Assembly: GCA_963922205.1 (NCBI GenBank)
Contig: CAWUHX010000139.1
Location: 620,001-684,000, forward strand
Length of the DNA: 64,000 nucleotides
Source of the DNA: Romanomermis culicivorax
Lineage: Eukaryota > Nematoda > Enoplea > Mermithida > Mermithidae
Direction of reading: 5' to 3'
Below the pieces are notes generated by a model, which was given only the letters and a program-made list of their open reading frames with translations, did not search any database and was not told where the DNA came from. Within the stretch, counting starts at the first letter, position 1; the number at the start of each line of letters is the position of its first letter. Both the position numbers and the translations under genes were made by a program. Below, piece after piece: positions 25,214 through 36,884 of this stretch.

Positions 25214-25525
25214 TTAGATAATTCTGAATATCAGATTTTCGTTTAAATTTATTAAGTAAACAGTTATCAACAGTGGTTTTAACAATTGACTCATGCATTT
25301 AACCTGTGAATTTTTTGGCCCATAACCCTTAACAAATATTGTAGCAGGTTCAATACAGTTTGTGGATATTTTGTAACCTAGATATTCCACTTCAGAATAA
25401 CTGAATTTGCATTTGTTTAATATCAATTTCATGCCTCCTTTATCAAGGCAATGTAATACTGCCTTAAGTCTGTCAAGCATCTTAGCAAGTATTTCTCTGA
25501 AAACAAGAATGTTGCCTAAGGCCCA
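25214..25525 (-). pseudogene. Ty3/Gypsy reverse transcriptase fragment
   Basis: On the minus strand, just after an ILVFRE remnant of the (Y)xDDILVF box, comes KMLDRLKAVLHCLDKGGMKL, then NKCKFSYSEVEYLGYKIS. This is the conserved segment after the RT active site in Gypsy elements, and it matches the same segment of the full-length element at about 58500-58600. Beyond IEP the homology decays. It is probably the pol remnant of the same minus-strand element as the gag at 27214-29283. Confidence 0.8.
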
Positions 25526-25795
25526 AATTACAGAATGCGGGTAAAATAAAGGTAAGGTAAAAGTAAAATCTCAGGTAATGTAACCCAGGTTTAACCCGCC
25601 ATTTTACCCACCTTTTACCTTCTATTTCACCCGTGGTTCTACCCATCTTCAACCCGAAGTTTTAGTTGCGATTTTACTCATGATTTTACCCGTCTTCCAC
25701 CAACAATTTTACCCATGTTTAACTTGGAAATTTACCCGACTTTTTTTATTTTCATATTACAGAATGTAGGTAAGTGGCGGGTTACCCAACCCATC
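25517..25795. repeat. TTTTACCC-rich subterminal-type repeat array
   Basis: About eight degenerate units of ATTTTACCC.TCTTYAACC.. lie between two direct copies of ATTACAGAATG.(G/A)GGTAA (near 25527 and 25761). The left edge reads GGCCCAAATTACAG, similar to GGCC-type Harbinger ends. The partner terminus was not found. Confidence 0.5.
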
Positions 25796-26249
25796 ATTTT
25801 TATATATGTTTTTCATGGTGAGCTTGTTTTTAGTCATATGAACAGGATGTCCCAAAAACTCAAATGCTGATATCTTACAATGAAACATTTCTCACGGTTC
25901 TAAGCAATAGCTCTCATGACTATGCGCTACTTCCCTGATTATGTGAGCCATCCGCTCATGCTCCTGTAACTGCAGCTATCCTGAAACTGTATTGTGTGCA
26001 GGAATAGATTGTGTGCACTACTGTATTGTGTGCAGGAATAGAATTCACACAAGGGAATTTTCTGATAGGATTACTGTGAGTGTGAAGGGTATTGGTTTGC
26101 TTAATAATCACTATTTAGAATTTGCTATGTGCCAGAACTCACTGTGTTCATAGCAAACTCACTGTGTTTTTTGATTGCAACTTCTAATACCATAAGACAA
26201 GCCATATTTTATATTTTTAAGATTTTCTGCTAAGCAATATGTCGTTTAA

Positions 26250-26400
26250 GAGTGAAAATTTGTAAAACTTGACAAGAATTTTTGAGTAAAAAATTCTTCA
26301 GCAAAGACTTAGTGCGAAGGATTTTGAAAACGGTGGTAATTTTCCGATTTAAAACCATTCTATAAAAACAGACTATAGTGCATTTCAGTTGTTATAGCAT
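26250..26400 (+). mobile_element. Possible relative of the Harbinger internal sequence at about 1275-1390
   Basis: Shares AAAAATT.T.C.GCAA, TGC.AAGGATTTTGA..AC.GT and ATTCTATAAAAA-type blocks with the sequence just upstream of the first transposase. Short and diverged; no inverted repeats were identified. Confidence 0.35.
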
Positions 26401-27213
26401 GACAAAAATTGTTTTTGACAAAAAATGAAATTTGTGTTTGATAAGAAATGCAAAATTTGTAATGTGTAAAGTGTTATTTTTACTTTCTGAAGCTGTGAAT
26501 TGCATAGTTTTCATATTACTTTTTGAGTTTTATGTGAAAAGTGTACTTTAGAACGACATCGGCTTGCTGTAAGAAAAAATTGACATGATTTTTGAACTCC
26601 ACGGTATCGATTTACCTAGGTTACTGTGTTACATATGCAAATTTCACAATGGTTCACAAAATATGAAGTCCGGTGCACGTACTACACTAATACCAAATTA
26701 GATTCTGCAAAGATTGCTAAAAATTCTTTCATAGGTAAATCAATGCCTCCCCATTCTCCTCATTTGTGGAATATAGCACCCCAAAATTTATTTGTTCAAT
26801 GCGAGTCAAATTTCCAAATTGGTGAACAATGTAGTTCAATAACCATGGTTCACTCTGCCATAGACTACTTTTGGTGAGGGTTTATAGGCTTGCTGCAGTG
26901 ATTATGGGAACAACTGACTGTTCACCACCTTTGTCTATGATCATCACCAAAAACTTTGTCGAAATCATCAATGCCTTCAGTTTGATCCACTTTTTCCAAA
27001 TTGGCTCAGGCAGACATTAATGGCTGATCCAGATTTTTGAATTACTAACATTTGTTAAAGCTTCCATTTCGAGAATTTGAATGTTGTGTTGTTCTATAAA
27101 ATGATCAAAGCTAAATACATTGCCATATTTATTCTCTTCTATACACTGGTATCTTTCTACTAGTATGGATAGTACTAGTATTTTTTCATCAGTATTTTTT
27201 ACAAATTGTGAGT

Positions 27214-29283
27214 TTATGAAGAGTATCTACAGGTTTTACCTATAGTTCCAACTACAATTTCGATTTCTACCTCTTGCCACTGTCTGAGGAGCTCGCCACA
27301 ATTCTCAGTGGCCAGAGGGATTTCTGTGTAAAAATCTGACAATGATTGTTGCCATTCCTGCAAGTTCAAGCTAGTGATTGGGCAGATTTCCTCTTCATCC
27401 TGGTTATCCATTTGTTCCTGCTTGTTGGTTGTTTGCTGTTGCATATGTTTTCCAGAATCTGCCTGGACCATGGGTAGGATGCTATTTAATGCAACGTTGT
27501 TTTTTGCCAGACGTTCCCGTTGCATCAGTTGCTGTTGTGACCTTGGGAGGTTTGACTGATGGTTCACCATCACTAGCTCAAATTTTCAACCTGTGGGTTG
27601 GGAAGGTGTGGTATAGTGGTTTGCATGATGGTTTCAAGTCACAAATGGATAGAGTTCTTAATCATCTGTATCCAACACATTGAAGGTCATTGCTGTTCGT
27701 CACTGGTTCGAATTTACCCATCTAAGGTTATGATTTGGAGTTTGGTTAACCAGAGAGGGTCCATTCCCATGATTACTTGGATGGTTACTTGTGGAAATTT
27801 CCAGTAGTGGATTGTTTTATGGCTGGTGTTCACAGGGCACTGTACAGGTCGAGAATGTGAGCTCTGTTATACCACAAACACTACAGCAGTTATTATTAGC
27901 AGAATTATCCCTGCACTCTTCTTTTGGGTGGTTGTTTCATCCACAAAAATGGCATTTATGGCAAAACACTGTAGTGGAGCTGATCCCATAATGTTTTATG
28001 CTGATGAATGCCTGTTGTAGTTGACAGTTTCCTAGTCATTGTTTCCTAAATGTTGGGGCTGAGTTTGGTTTGGGATTATTGTATACAGTATTTCTGTGAT
28101 GCTATATTGGTCATTACGATTGTTGTTGTTGTTGGGATGCATGGTTTCTGAAAAGTTAGTTAAAATAGTATTTTTATTAGGTACAGCACTGAGAAGCTGT
28201 TTCCTGAACATTTGGGATTCTATAGACTGAGCAGAGATTTGATGCAGATTCCAAGGTTGGAAGTTCTCTGAAACAAATGACTTCCTGAATGGATAGATTC
28301 TGTCAATGCAGAAAAATTGGTCTAATAATAAAGTCACGATCATTCTCTGTTGAATTAGGATAAGCAGCATGTGACAAAGATTCCAATTGTTGCAGATATT
28401 TTATGACGGCTTCTGTTGGTTTTTAAACTCTATCATATATGAGTTGTTGACAGGCATCACTGTCTCGACCATCAGGAAATGCTGCTTTTAGTCTGTTTAG
28501 GGCATTCCAAAGGGTTCTTAGTGGAGTTAGTCTGCATTTTAGCTCTTTTAGTGTTGCTAGAGCTGCTCCTGTTGGGCTAGATTCAGGTAGGGCAAGTTTA
28601 AATTGATCATCAGTGTCAGCTGTTCCCTTTCCTGCAAAATCATGAACTGATTTAGTTTCTCAGTCCACTCAGTGAAAGATTCACCAAAAGCACCTGAGAA
28701 CTGTTGAGGTGATCTTCCTATGAGAAGAGGGTTCATGATTAGTTTGGTTGGTTGATTTTCGTTTAGGCAGAGTTGTTGTACTTCAATCTTTAAGGGGGTC
28801 AAAATCGTTCTTAGATAGTTTGTTACAGTTTGTTGCGTAGGTGGTGGTGTTTCTTCCACAATAACCACGGTGGGTTTTTCGGATTTTTCACTCTTGTCTT
28901 GTGTGTTCATTTTTCACTCAACTTTCAACTTTAGTTGCGTCAATGTAATTTGTTTTTTTGCCGTTTCACTGCCAGTTTTGGTGGTCTCTGAATCATAGAA
29001 CCATACACATCCTGACTGGTCAATTCAGTGCCCAAAATATATTTGTTGGAAGAGGCCTAGGATGCCACAGCTTCCAAAAACTTATCCAGTTGAGATTTAG
29101 GCGGTACTGTGGGCAATGATGGTGCAGTATCTCGGGCTGCTTGCAATTCATGTTATCTGTCAGGCCCAAGGAGGCAAGCCTTTTTAAGCCCTGGACTTGT
29201 GGCATTATTCCCAATCGATCAAAAATGGCTGAAGATTCCTTCTGTTTTTGGATAATCTGGCTTCTGAGATCATAAAGTACCAC
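27214..29283 (-). pseudogene. Decayed Ty3/Gypsy-like gag region
   Basis: Minus-strand blocks at 29283-29020, 28910-28557 and 27573-27214, with degraded sequence between. The 28910 block contains PQQFSGAFGESFTEWTEKLN, close to AFSGAFGESITDFISHL in the gag of the full-length element (near 52040-52090), so the two are related families. Downstream, AAFPDGRDSDACQQLIYDRV matches the FPVGRDSDLHQQLIQDRL segment of that gag. The 27573 block is Gln-rich. Gag proteins form the particle that packages element RNA. Several stops and frame changes make this copy non-functional. Confidence 0.7.
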
Positions 29284-29958
29284 ATTTATGGACTTAAAGA
29301 ACGTGTATACTTAAAGTACTGTTAGCACAAGAATTAGGATGTGGATCTGACCAAAAGTTCAAGTCAGAAGTTTTTTTAATTTTTCGTTTTTTGTCCGAAA
29401 ATGGGAAAAGCATGGGGGTAGGAAATCAATAACCAAAAGTATTTTCTGGTACTCCACGCCAACTTTTTTTTTCCTCAAACATTGTTTTTCACATGAGAAC
29501 CGGACCCAACATTTTTTACCTAATTTTCCAAAAGATTTCCACATTTTTAAAAACGTTTATACTGTATCTATGGATGGTTTTTTATGCATTTTAGGAGCAT
29601 ATCCAAGCAATTTCATGCTTTGGAGACAGAAACCTGCAAAAATGAAGGAAAAATTGAGAAAATTCTTGTTAGGTTAGTTAAAATGAGCTGATGAAGAATA
29701 TATGGGTGTCCTATAAGTGCAGAAAAAGCATTTAAACAACAAAGTTGTCATGAAGTTATCCCCTAGTAATATTTCTGTGGTTTTGATTAGGGACATGCAA
29801 TTTTATTTAGTTCCTAGTCCAAGGCCAAGTGGGCATAAATTTTTTGGATTTCACTTTCTAAAGTTCTGGTAAATGAACCTTCATACAGTCTGATTTTGAT
29901 TTATTGAAAAATAAATTAAAATCAGACTGATAAAGTGTAACTTGTTCCTCTTTCCAGT

Positions 29959-30170
29959 GCCAAGTGCCAGGAAAATGTTCGAGTTTTCATACTCTGAAAC
30001 ACTGGAAAATAAGTCTGTCCAATTAATATTCATCAATAGAAGTCATGAACCCGAACTTTTTCCGGGCTTAAGATACAATATGGATCAGCCAAGATTAACC
30101 CTTATCATTTTTGCATCAGGAAAATTTATTGCGACTGGTGCCAAATTGTGTCATGAAGTTTTTAGAGCTG
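29959..30170 (+). pseudogene. TATA-binding-protein-like exon or fragment
   Basis: The plus frame includes HEPELFPGLRYNMDQPRLTL and IIFASGKFIATGAKLCHEVF. These match the second repeat of the TBP core (EPELFPGL.Y.M..P...L.IF.SGK...TGAK), one of the best conserved protein segments in eukaryotes. A good 3' splice site (CTCTTTCCAG) lies just before 29959, so this may be an exon. The segment before the box (from about residue 6) aligns weakly with TBP. After HEVFRA homology stops, without a clear donor or the expected C-terminal residues. I found no companion exons nearby. It is either a remnant of a TBP paralogue (TRF-like) or a captured exon. TBP itself nucleates the pre-initiation complex at promoters. 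Confidence 0.7.
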
Positions 30171-30486
30171 ATGTTCTTTGTTGTCTGACTGCAAACTTTG
30201 ATATAATTTCTGTTTTTATTAGTTTTGTAATGTATAAAAGCGAAAGTAAAACTAATAAAACTACACATCCAACAATTTCTTTTGAAATTACCGCAAGTTC
30301 TGCATATTTCCAATCGTGCAAGCTTTCCAAGCACTTGCCTTCAACACTAATTTTCGGGAAATGGTCATCAATTTCTAAACACTGACCACACTCTGGTTCA
30401 AATTTTAATTTTTCAAGTTTAGGTAAACATTTTGAAAAATTTTTCCAATCATCAACCTGAAAATCACAATTGTTTTCTAGGATCAA
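30151..30486 (-). CDS. Unassigned ORF with a leucine-rich-repeat-like start
   Basis: An open frame of 111 codons. Its first part reads NNCDFQVDDWKNFSKCLPKL followed by EKLKFEP, a spacing reminiscent of a leucine-rich repeat. A hydrophobic stretch (GCVVLLVLLSLLYI) follows. No flanking repeats or splice partners were found, so it may be a chance frame or a lone exon. Confidence 0.2.
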   Translation of the reverse strand: MILENNCDFQVDDWKNFSKCLPKLEKLKFEPECGQCLEIDDHFPKISVEGKCLESLHDWKYAELAVISKEIVGCVVLLVLLSLLYITKLIKTEIISKFAVRQQRTSALKTS

Positions 30487-31019
30487 AAGTCGAGTCTCCC
30501 AAGGTGAAATTTTGGCTATCTATATCTTTTCTCAGAATGGACATAATTAGGAATGAGTTAACTGAAATTAGAAGAAAATTGGCTAAATGGTACCAATTTT
30601 CCATGTGAATTAGAAAAAGATGATTAAGTTTATTCCAGGATAAAAAGTGGTGCTCATGAACAAACCAACCATTTGAAGTTGATTTAGATACTGCTTTATG
30701 TGAAAATTTGTGTTTTTGCTGAATGTATTATGAAAAACAACTATACAAAACCTATACTTTATTTGCTGCTATGGGTATTTCTGCTACAGATTTGCATAGA
30801 GCAGGATATGATATTGATATTATCTTAAGCTCTTTCTCTGTGTTTTTTTATAATAATTTATGGGAATGGTTTTTGTTGAATATTTTCAAATAAATTTCAG
30901 CTATTCTGACTCAAATCCACTATCATTTCCTGATTCATAACCACTATCATAAGGATCATGCATTTTGATAGTTTGCCTTAAACACATGTGTTTATGATTA
31001 TATAAATACCTGCCAATCA

Positions 31020-31975
31020 ATTTTGCCCAATGTCACATGATTTCCTTACTCTTTTTATCTTTTTCACCACTTTTTATTTGACAGTTACTTACTTTTATTT
31101 CGTTTCATTCACTATGTTTTACATGCACCCTCGTATGCCATTTTGTTGCTTTTCCTTGTTTTTCATTCCGCACATAGGCTACAGTGTGACCCTTTCATCA
31201 GAATTTCCATCAGATGAGCTCTACGAGCTCATGGACATATTTGGAGCATCACATGCACCTCTTCTCAGTAAAAACTACTGACATTTTGCAATGCAAAATG
31301 ACTAGTTTGGAAGTTTTCATTAAAAGACGCTCATATGTTTGGCATGGGGATGTAACTCCTCCCCAACGCTAACTGGAAAATGTCCATGTGACCAAAACTA
31401 ATGAAACAGGCCATTTCAAGAACCCACCAGGTCCTTGAAATGGCCTGTTTCATTAGTTTTGTACTCATTTTTGGGCTCTCCAACTTTGTCTTTTGTCTTA
31501 AGCTCCACGTCCATTGCCATAAAATTTACATATACTTTTACAATATTGTGTTGCATCAGTCCCCCTACAGTAGTCCAATGAATTTGCATATTTTTTGGAC
31601 TCACTGCATCTATCACCTGACTCGTATAGGAACATAACTGCTGCCCACGTAGCGCCTGGTCACCCCCTCACCTTAATACTGTAGCCTGGCCCTGACCAAC
31701 AGAGTTACCCATCACTGAACTAAGTGGATCCTTTCCCCAGTTCACCAAATGATACCCACATCCACAGGGACCTGTCACTCTTGCGTTGAATCATATTTGA
31801 GAAGCAGGACTAGGTAAGTCTTCTAAAGGGATCATTGTTGTTTAGGGTGTATTCCAGGGAACCCTTTCCTGAGCCAGTTGTCGCTTGAGTCTTGCCTCAG
31901 TTAGAAGAGCCCTTGTTCCTCTTGGGTTAGGGCTAAAAAGGGTATTCAGGTTTATAATGAGGTCCTCTACATCAG
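31020..31975 (+). mobile_element. Diverged solo LTR related to the LTRs at 46536 and 61289
   Basis: Collinear with the internal part of the big element's LTR. Shared blocks include GAATTTCC.T.AGA..AGCTC..CGAGCTCATGG, GCACCTCTT.TCAGTAAAAACTA, ATGTGACCA, then GAGAAG.....GGT.AGTCT, ATCATTGTTG and the terminal GAGGTCC..CTAC-type sequence. No gag or pol of the same orientation adjoins it. Termini are too diverged to fix exactly. Confidence 0.7.
31394..31460. repeat. Perfect 27-bp inverted repeat with 13-nt loop
   Basis: Left arm 31394-31420, right arm 31434-31460, exact reverse complements (AAAACTAATGAAACAGGCC...). The right arm corresponds to normal LTR sequence; the left arm is an inverted duplicate inserted next to it. 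Confidence 0.95.
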
Positions 31976-32189
31976 GTCATTCTACAAGTGTCGAATTTGT
32001 CGAACAAAGTCGAATTTTTACATCCCTTGGTTGATTCACACCTTGAATCTACAAGATATGCTCAAACTTGACCCCTGTATCAAAGTGAAGCTATCGTCTA
32101 AACATCCTTTGCTTTATTCAACATATAAAATGTTGAATTCATTGAATGTGAACATCAGTCATCCCAAATCAAAAAATTCCAAAATTTGA

Positions 32190-33110
32190 AAGCTATTTGC
32201 TTCTATATCGATGAAAGCTCAGACATAAAAGCAGCTAATTTACTATTAGTTTTCCTGACCATTTCTATGAATAAGTTTGAATCAAATAGTGAATGGTTTG
32301 GTACTATGCAGCAGTTGGATAATGTTGATGCCCTTTATATCGCTGAAAAGGTAATTATGACATAGCAAGCATGCAATGGGAATTCATTATAAGTTTTTCA
32401 GGTTGATTCTTGGCAGCAAAAATGAAAATCTTTATGCTCACTTCTGATGGAGCATCTGTGATGCTTGGTCGACCAGCTGGTGTAGCTCAATTTTTTTGAT
32501 CTCAATTTGGCGACAAGTTTATTTTGGATTATCATTGTATTCATTGTATCTGCCATCATGAAAATCAGGCTTTAAAAGATGCTTTTAAAGTTACTAATCC
32601 AAATAGAAATTTGTTTTCTATATGTAATTTTTCAAGGAAAACTCAATATTTGCATAATTAGAAAACGTATTACCGAATGCCATGAATTATGTGACCTTGT
32701 ATCACAATGTTGATCAATTGAAGAGAATCTCGCATGAGTTGGACAAAGTCTTTTGTATGCCCCAAAGAATCATTGACAATCGGTATTGTTGATGCAGGAG
32801 TACCAATCCCTAAATTGTAATATGGCTTTTTCTATATTTAGATGGCTTTTGCGCCCTCATGTCATAAAAGAATTTGTTAAATCATTGTCTGTTGGGACAC
32901 TTTTTGATAAAAAAGAAGTAGCTGGAGATACTATTGTTTCCAAAAAAGTTCTCCAAATTTGTTTTCTTTTATCCATGCAATAAGTTAATGTTGCAGGATA
33001 TTCATAGTCATCTTTTTTCAAAAAATGAAGAAGCCCTAGTGAGTTTTGATGTTGGTGATGCCAATTCAATCATTGTACAACAAAAATCTGATTTTCTCTT
33101 TTACTGCAGG
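32190..33110 (+). pseudogene. hAT-like (ZNF862/KIAA1586-type) transposase remnant
   Basis: The best block (about 32435-32610) reads MLTSDGASVMLGRPAGVAQF, then a stop, then DYHCICHHENQALKDAF. This is the DGA(S)VM.G...GVA...HC..H..AL signature of hAT-derived transposases and their domesticated relatives. Upstream, AYYISMKAQT-like and MNKFESNSEWFGTMQQLDNV segments also fit the fold but lie in other frames. Downstream pieces are weaker. Multiple stops and frame changes show it is dead. Confidence 0.6.
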
Positions 33111-34719
33111 ATAAACTGTCCACTGTTGATGGGGTACCTGAACCTCGGACCCATTTGTAGTTTGAGACAGAGATCCATGCTCTTTGCTGGCGAAATAACA
33201 ATATATGTGCAAGGTCAAAAACTCCTTGAAGCAATTTAGTTCATGGGAAATTCGAATTTTTGCTCAATGACGTTAAATACCCATTGACATCGTCCATTAT
33301 TGACTGCATTGATGGCCTGTATAGCAATGCAAAGGAATATGAAAGAAGCATTATATTTTTAACATGCTGAAATATTTAAAATCTACAACTTCACCCTATG
33401 CACCAGCCTTTTTTGTTTCCTCTAGGTAAAAACTGGGTAAAAGTATAAGCCAGGCTCAAGGTTTTGACTGTTCTGCACTAAATGCAGGCGTGGATCATAT
33501 CAGAGATAGGGTGCTCGAATTCTGGACATACAGTAACCTGCAAACATGTTTAGGGGCTGAGTTACAGAGAATATAACATTGACTGAAATTCACTTACTTA
33601 TGAAGAAATATACAATTTCATAAATTTGGTCCCATAAATTTGGGTGAAACAGGAAAATTTATAAACAGACTTCTGGCATGGAGCAACAACATTTTTTTGA
33701 ATTTTTGATATTCTAGAATACTGGAGAATGAATCCTTTTGACGATTATCTTCTATCAATTATCCCTAAAAATTTTCAGGAAAAATCGAAAAAAATCTTGA
33801 TTTTCGTCAGATACTTAGGCATGATATCAAAGATGAACTTAATTAACCACAGGGTGAGAAATTCTAGGTGTTAACAGCTAATAAAGACTAAATAATGAGT
33901 CAAAAAGACATGCTTACAGTTTTGCCAAAAGAGACCAAGTTTTTTTTGCATTTCAAATGATTCTTCTCACCAAAAGCACCAATTTGGCGAAAAAGCAGTA
34001 GTTCCAATAAGCTGAAAAAGCTTAACTGAAGCTTGTATCAGTTTTTTAACCAAAAAATGGCGAAAAAATTTTGGCTTCTTCCACCAAATAGTTAAAAAGT
34101 CCTTACCTCAAGCATGCAACATGACTCAAATTGAAAAAAAATCGTTCAAATAGTGTGTCAAAATTTGATGCAGTTATTGTGCCAAGAGATTATACATTCT
34201 TCATTGCTAAATTTGGTCACAATTTCATACAAAGAAGGAGTTTTGAGTTTCATTTCCAAGTCTTATAATATTTCAAATTATTAAAATTTGGGGGCTGAGA
34301 GAAGCACTCAATTATGTCCGAGAAGTTTGTCTACAGATGACAATGACACTGGCCCTGTTTGCGAGAATGGATCAAATATATCTTAACATATAATGTTCTT
34401 CTGTTTGCTGAAGTTACCTCTCATTTTCTATATATTTTCTTTCTTTTTTTCGATCAAATTTTTAATGTTTTTATTTTCACCTCATAAGTTCCATGTTTTA
34501 ATTTGTTTTTATGACCAGCAGGCAGTAACAGCGAACTGCTCGATATTAGCAATATCCTCCAACTCATTTAGTGAGAGACCCAAAATAAATTTTTGTCTGC
34601 AGTCAAGAAATGTAAATAACAATCAACTGTCTTTCACACTCTCATTTAAGGCACAATTTTTATATATTTATTTATATTCATATTCTTTTTAATTCATGCT
34701 TTGAAGAGGAAGAGGATGT

Positions 34720-35275
34720 CAAAAACAAACATTTCAACATGTTCTTGTTCTGGAAAAGGAAGAAGATTGATTATCTAACACATCAGAAGTGAAGACACCT
34801 CCTTTGAACAGGGTGTCTTATCTATGAAAAAAGGGACTACCATGAAGAAGTGAATTCCAAATGGCACGAGCATCACATGAACAAAAATGTATTTCCCACT
34901 TTTCCAAAAAATTCGATTTTAGTGTTAGATAATGCTCTGTACAATTCAAGAATAAGGGATAAAGTCAGTTTCTAGCTTAATGAATAATTTTCTCTGATTT
35001 AATATTTTCATATCATAATCTTTGAAGATACAATTATTCTCATCCATGAAAATTGAAATTTTACGATGCCTTGAAGAACAAAGGATTGTCTATGGTGCTA
35101 ATTAAACCGGAAAAGACTTATTATCCATCCTCCAAAGCTGAAGATTTGATAAGCCCAAGATATATTGCCTCAAGGAAATGACCAAAGCTTTCAGCACCAA
35201 AATTTTGCAATTGCTATTCTGCAAACTAATCCCCATTGATTTAATTTAGGGGCAAATTATATCCAATATTGCCTG
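34720..35275 (+). pseudogene. DDE transposase remnant (Tc1/mariner-related DDE_3 type)
   Basis: The sequence encodes a YHEEVNSKWHEHHMNKNVFP-like stretch, then FPKNSILVLDNALYNSRIRDK (about 34905-34965), equivalent to the conserved P..S..V.DNA.YHS...K block with a catalytic Asp. Near 35190-35270 a block ILQL.FC..NPIDLI.GQI follows, equivalent to L.LPPY...LNPIE..W. Here the catalytic Glu is Asp. Frames are interrupted repeatedly and the N-terminus was not recognised. Family function is cut-and-paste transposition. Confidence 0.6.
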
Positions 35276-35934
35276 AAGAAATTTTAGATTTAAAATAGTG
35301 GATGTAAAAAAATTATTAATTGTTTAATAATATATTATTAATAATCCAAAAATGAGAGCTTTTCCTTTGTTTGGCACTGTCACAGACAGGATCTTAATTG
35401 TTGATTATCTCATTCAATTCAAGGCATACCTGGGGGAAATCAGACCCATTGGGTACAGGGCAATTTTAAAAGTAGGGAGAAGCCAATTTTCCTATATTCA
35501 GTGGAAGGTGGTCAGCAGGTGCTTTAAAAAATTTTTTCCATTAAAGAGTGAATAAAACAGACCTGTGATGAATTAATCTTGCTTTGAAAGCAATATAGAG
35601 CTTTACTAAAGTAAAAAAATATTAAACTTTGTTGTTTTCTAATTGATTTTCGCTTCAAAAACGTCATTTTCAAGGTCAGCTGAGAGGAGTTGTTGTGCAC
35701 AACTAAAAGATGGGGAGAGGGTTACAGACAACAGCAGATTCTTCCCCCACTTACTTTCATGAGTTTACTCAAAAAACAAAAAAAGAAGAGTGAAAATTCC
35801 TCGAGGTTGCTCAATAGGGTTTTTTAATTCAAATTATGTCAAAAAAATTGTATGAAAATGTTGACATATTTATTTTCCTCAAATAGTGCATTAAGGAAGA
35901 AACTCGAATCAGTTTTGAAAATAACAAGATTAAA

Positions 35935-36296
35935 GGCCCTGTCATACTTCACCGCGCGGCACCATGCAGCCCTGGTTGTTCTATTCATACTAAAAAGCGG
36001 CGCCGGCCGGCCCCATGCGGTACTGGCCGGCGCCGCGCTGTACCGCCTTTGAAGTATGAATAGGTTTTTGTAATTTTTGTGGTGCCGCGCGGTGCCCCAT
36101 CAGGTTTCAACTAAACCAATACACATTTTTTGAGAAGAGCAAAATCAAAAAGTAAAAGAGCGGCGCCACGCAGTACCGCGCAGCGAAGTATGACAAGCCA
36201 CCGGGCAGCGCTGTGCGGTGCCACCTGTTAGTATGAATAGGACAACTTGCACAGCGCAGCGCCACGCGGTACCGCGCAGCGAAGTATGACAGGGCC
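35935..36296. mobile_element. GC-rich MITE with GGCCCTGTCATACTTC inverted termini
   Basis: Begins GGCCCTGTCATACTTC and ends with its exact reverse complement. The 362-bp body holds repeated GCGGCGCCACGCGGTACCGC-like modules and GAAGTATGACA/TTAGTATGAATAG direct and inverted sub-repeats. It is far more GC- and CpG-rich than its surroundings. No coding capacity. The GGCCC terminus suggests Harbinger mobilisation; a TAA-like target duplication is possible but not clean. Confidence 0.85.
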
Positions 36297-36884
36297 ATAA
36301 TAGGTTAAACATAGGATAATTTGTGATGATGAAAATTATGAAAATCATTTAGATATGGTGACTGGCACTATTCTAAGCCAAAAAACATGATAATTAAGGT
36401 CTAGATATGCAATGACCATGTATGTAATTGGGGAAGATATAGAGGGATGGGCGCCTCCCCTCTACAACCTTGTCTGACCTGATAGCTAAATGTTCGGGGA
36501 TTATCCCCCAGGAAATTTAGGGGGAAAGAGGGTAACTCATCTCACAAATTTGGATTTCACCCTGCCCTCCCAACTGAGACAGGGTCTTAGAGGCATGGCA
36601 ATGACTAGTATTTCTTTTCTTGAATGCCAAACAATTTTGGGATTCATCAAACCACAGATCTCAGTTCTTTCATTCAGCAATAATCTTATCAACATCAACA
36701 CTCAAGCAATGCAAAATGCATGATAAATTGATGATCATCAACAAAACACAAAGATGATCCATTTCAATCAGGTCTCTAATGAGATCATTTTTGATATCAC
36801 CATGTTGTACATCACCTTGACAAAACTTGATGTGATGATCATATTGTATGTTTCTAGTATAGTATTGCCACTCATAATAAATAA

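Noticed and set aside
26626-26877. 83-codon ORF near the Harbinger-like fragment
   Set aside because: No similarity to transposase motifs; likely chance.
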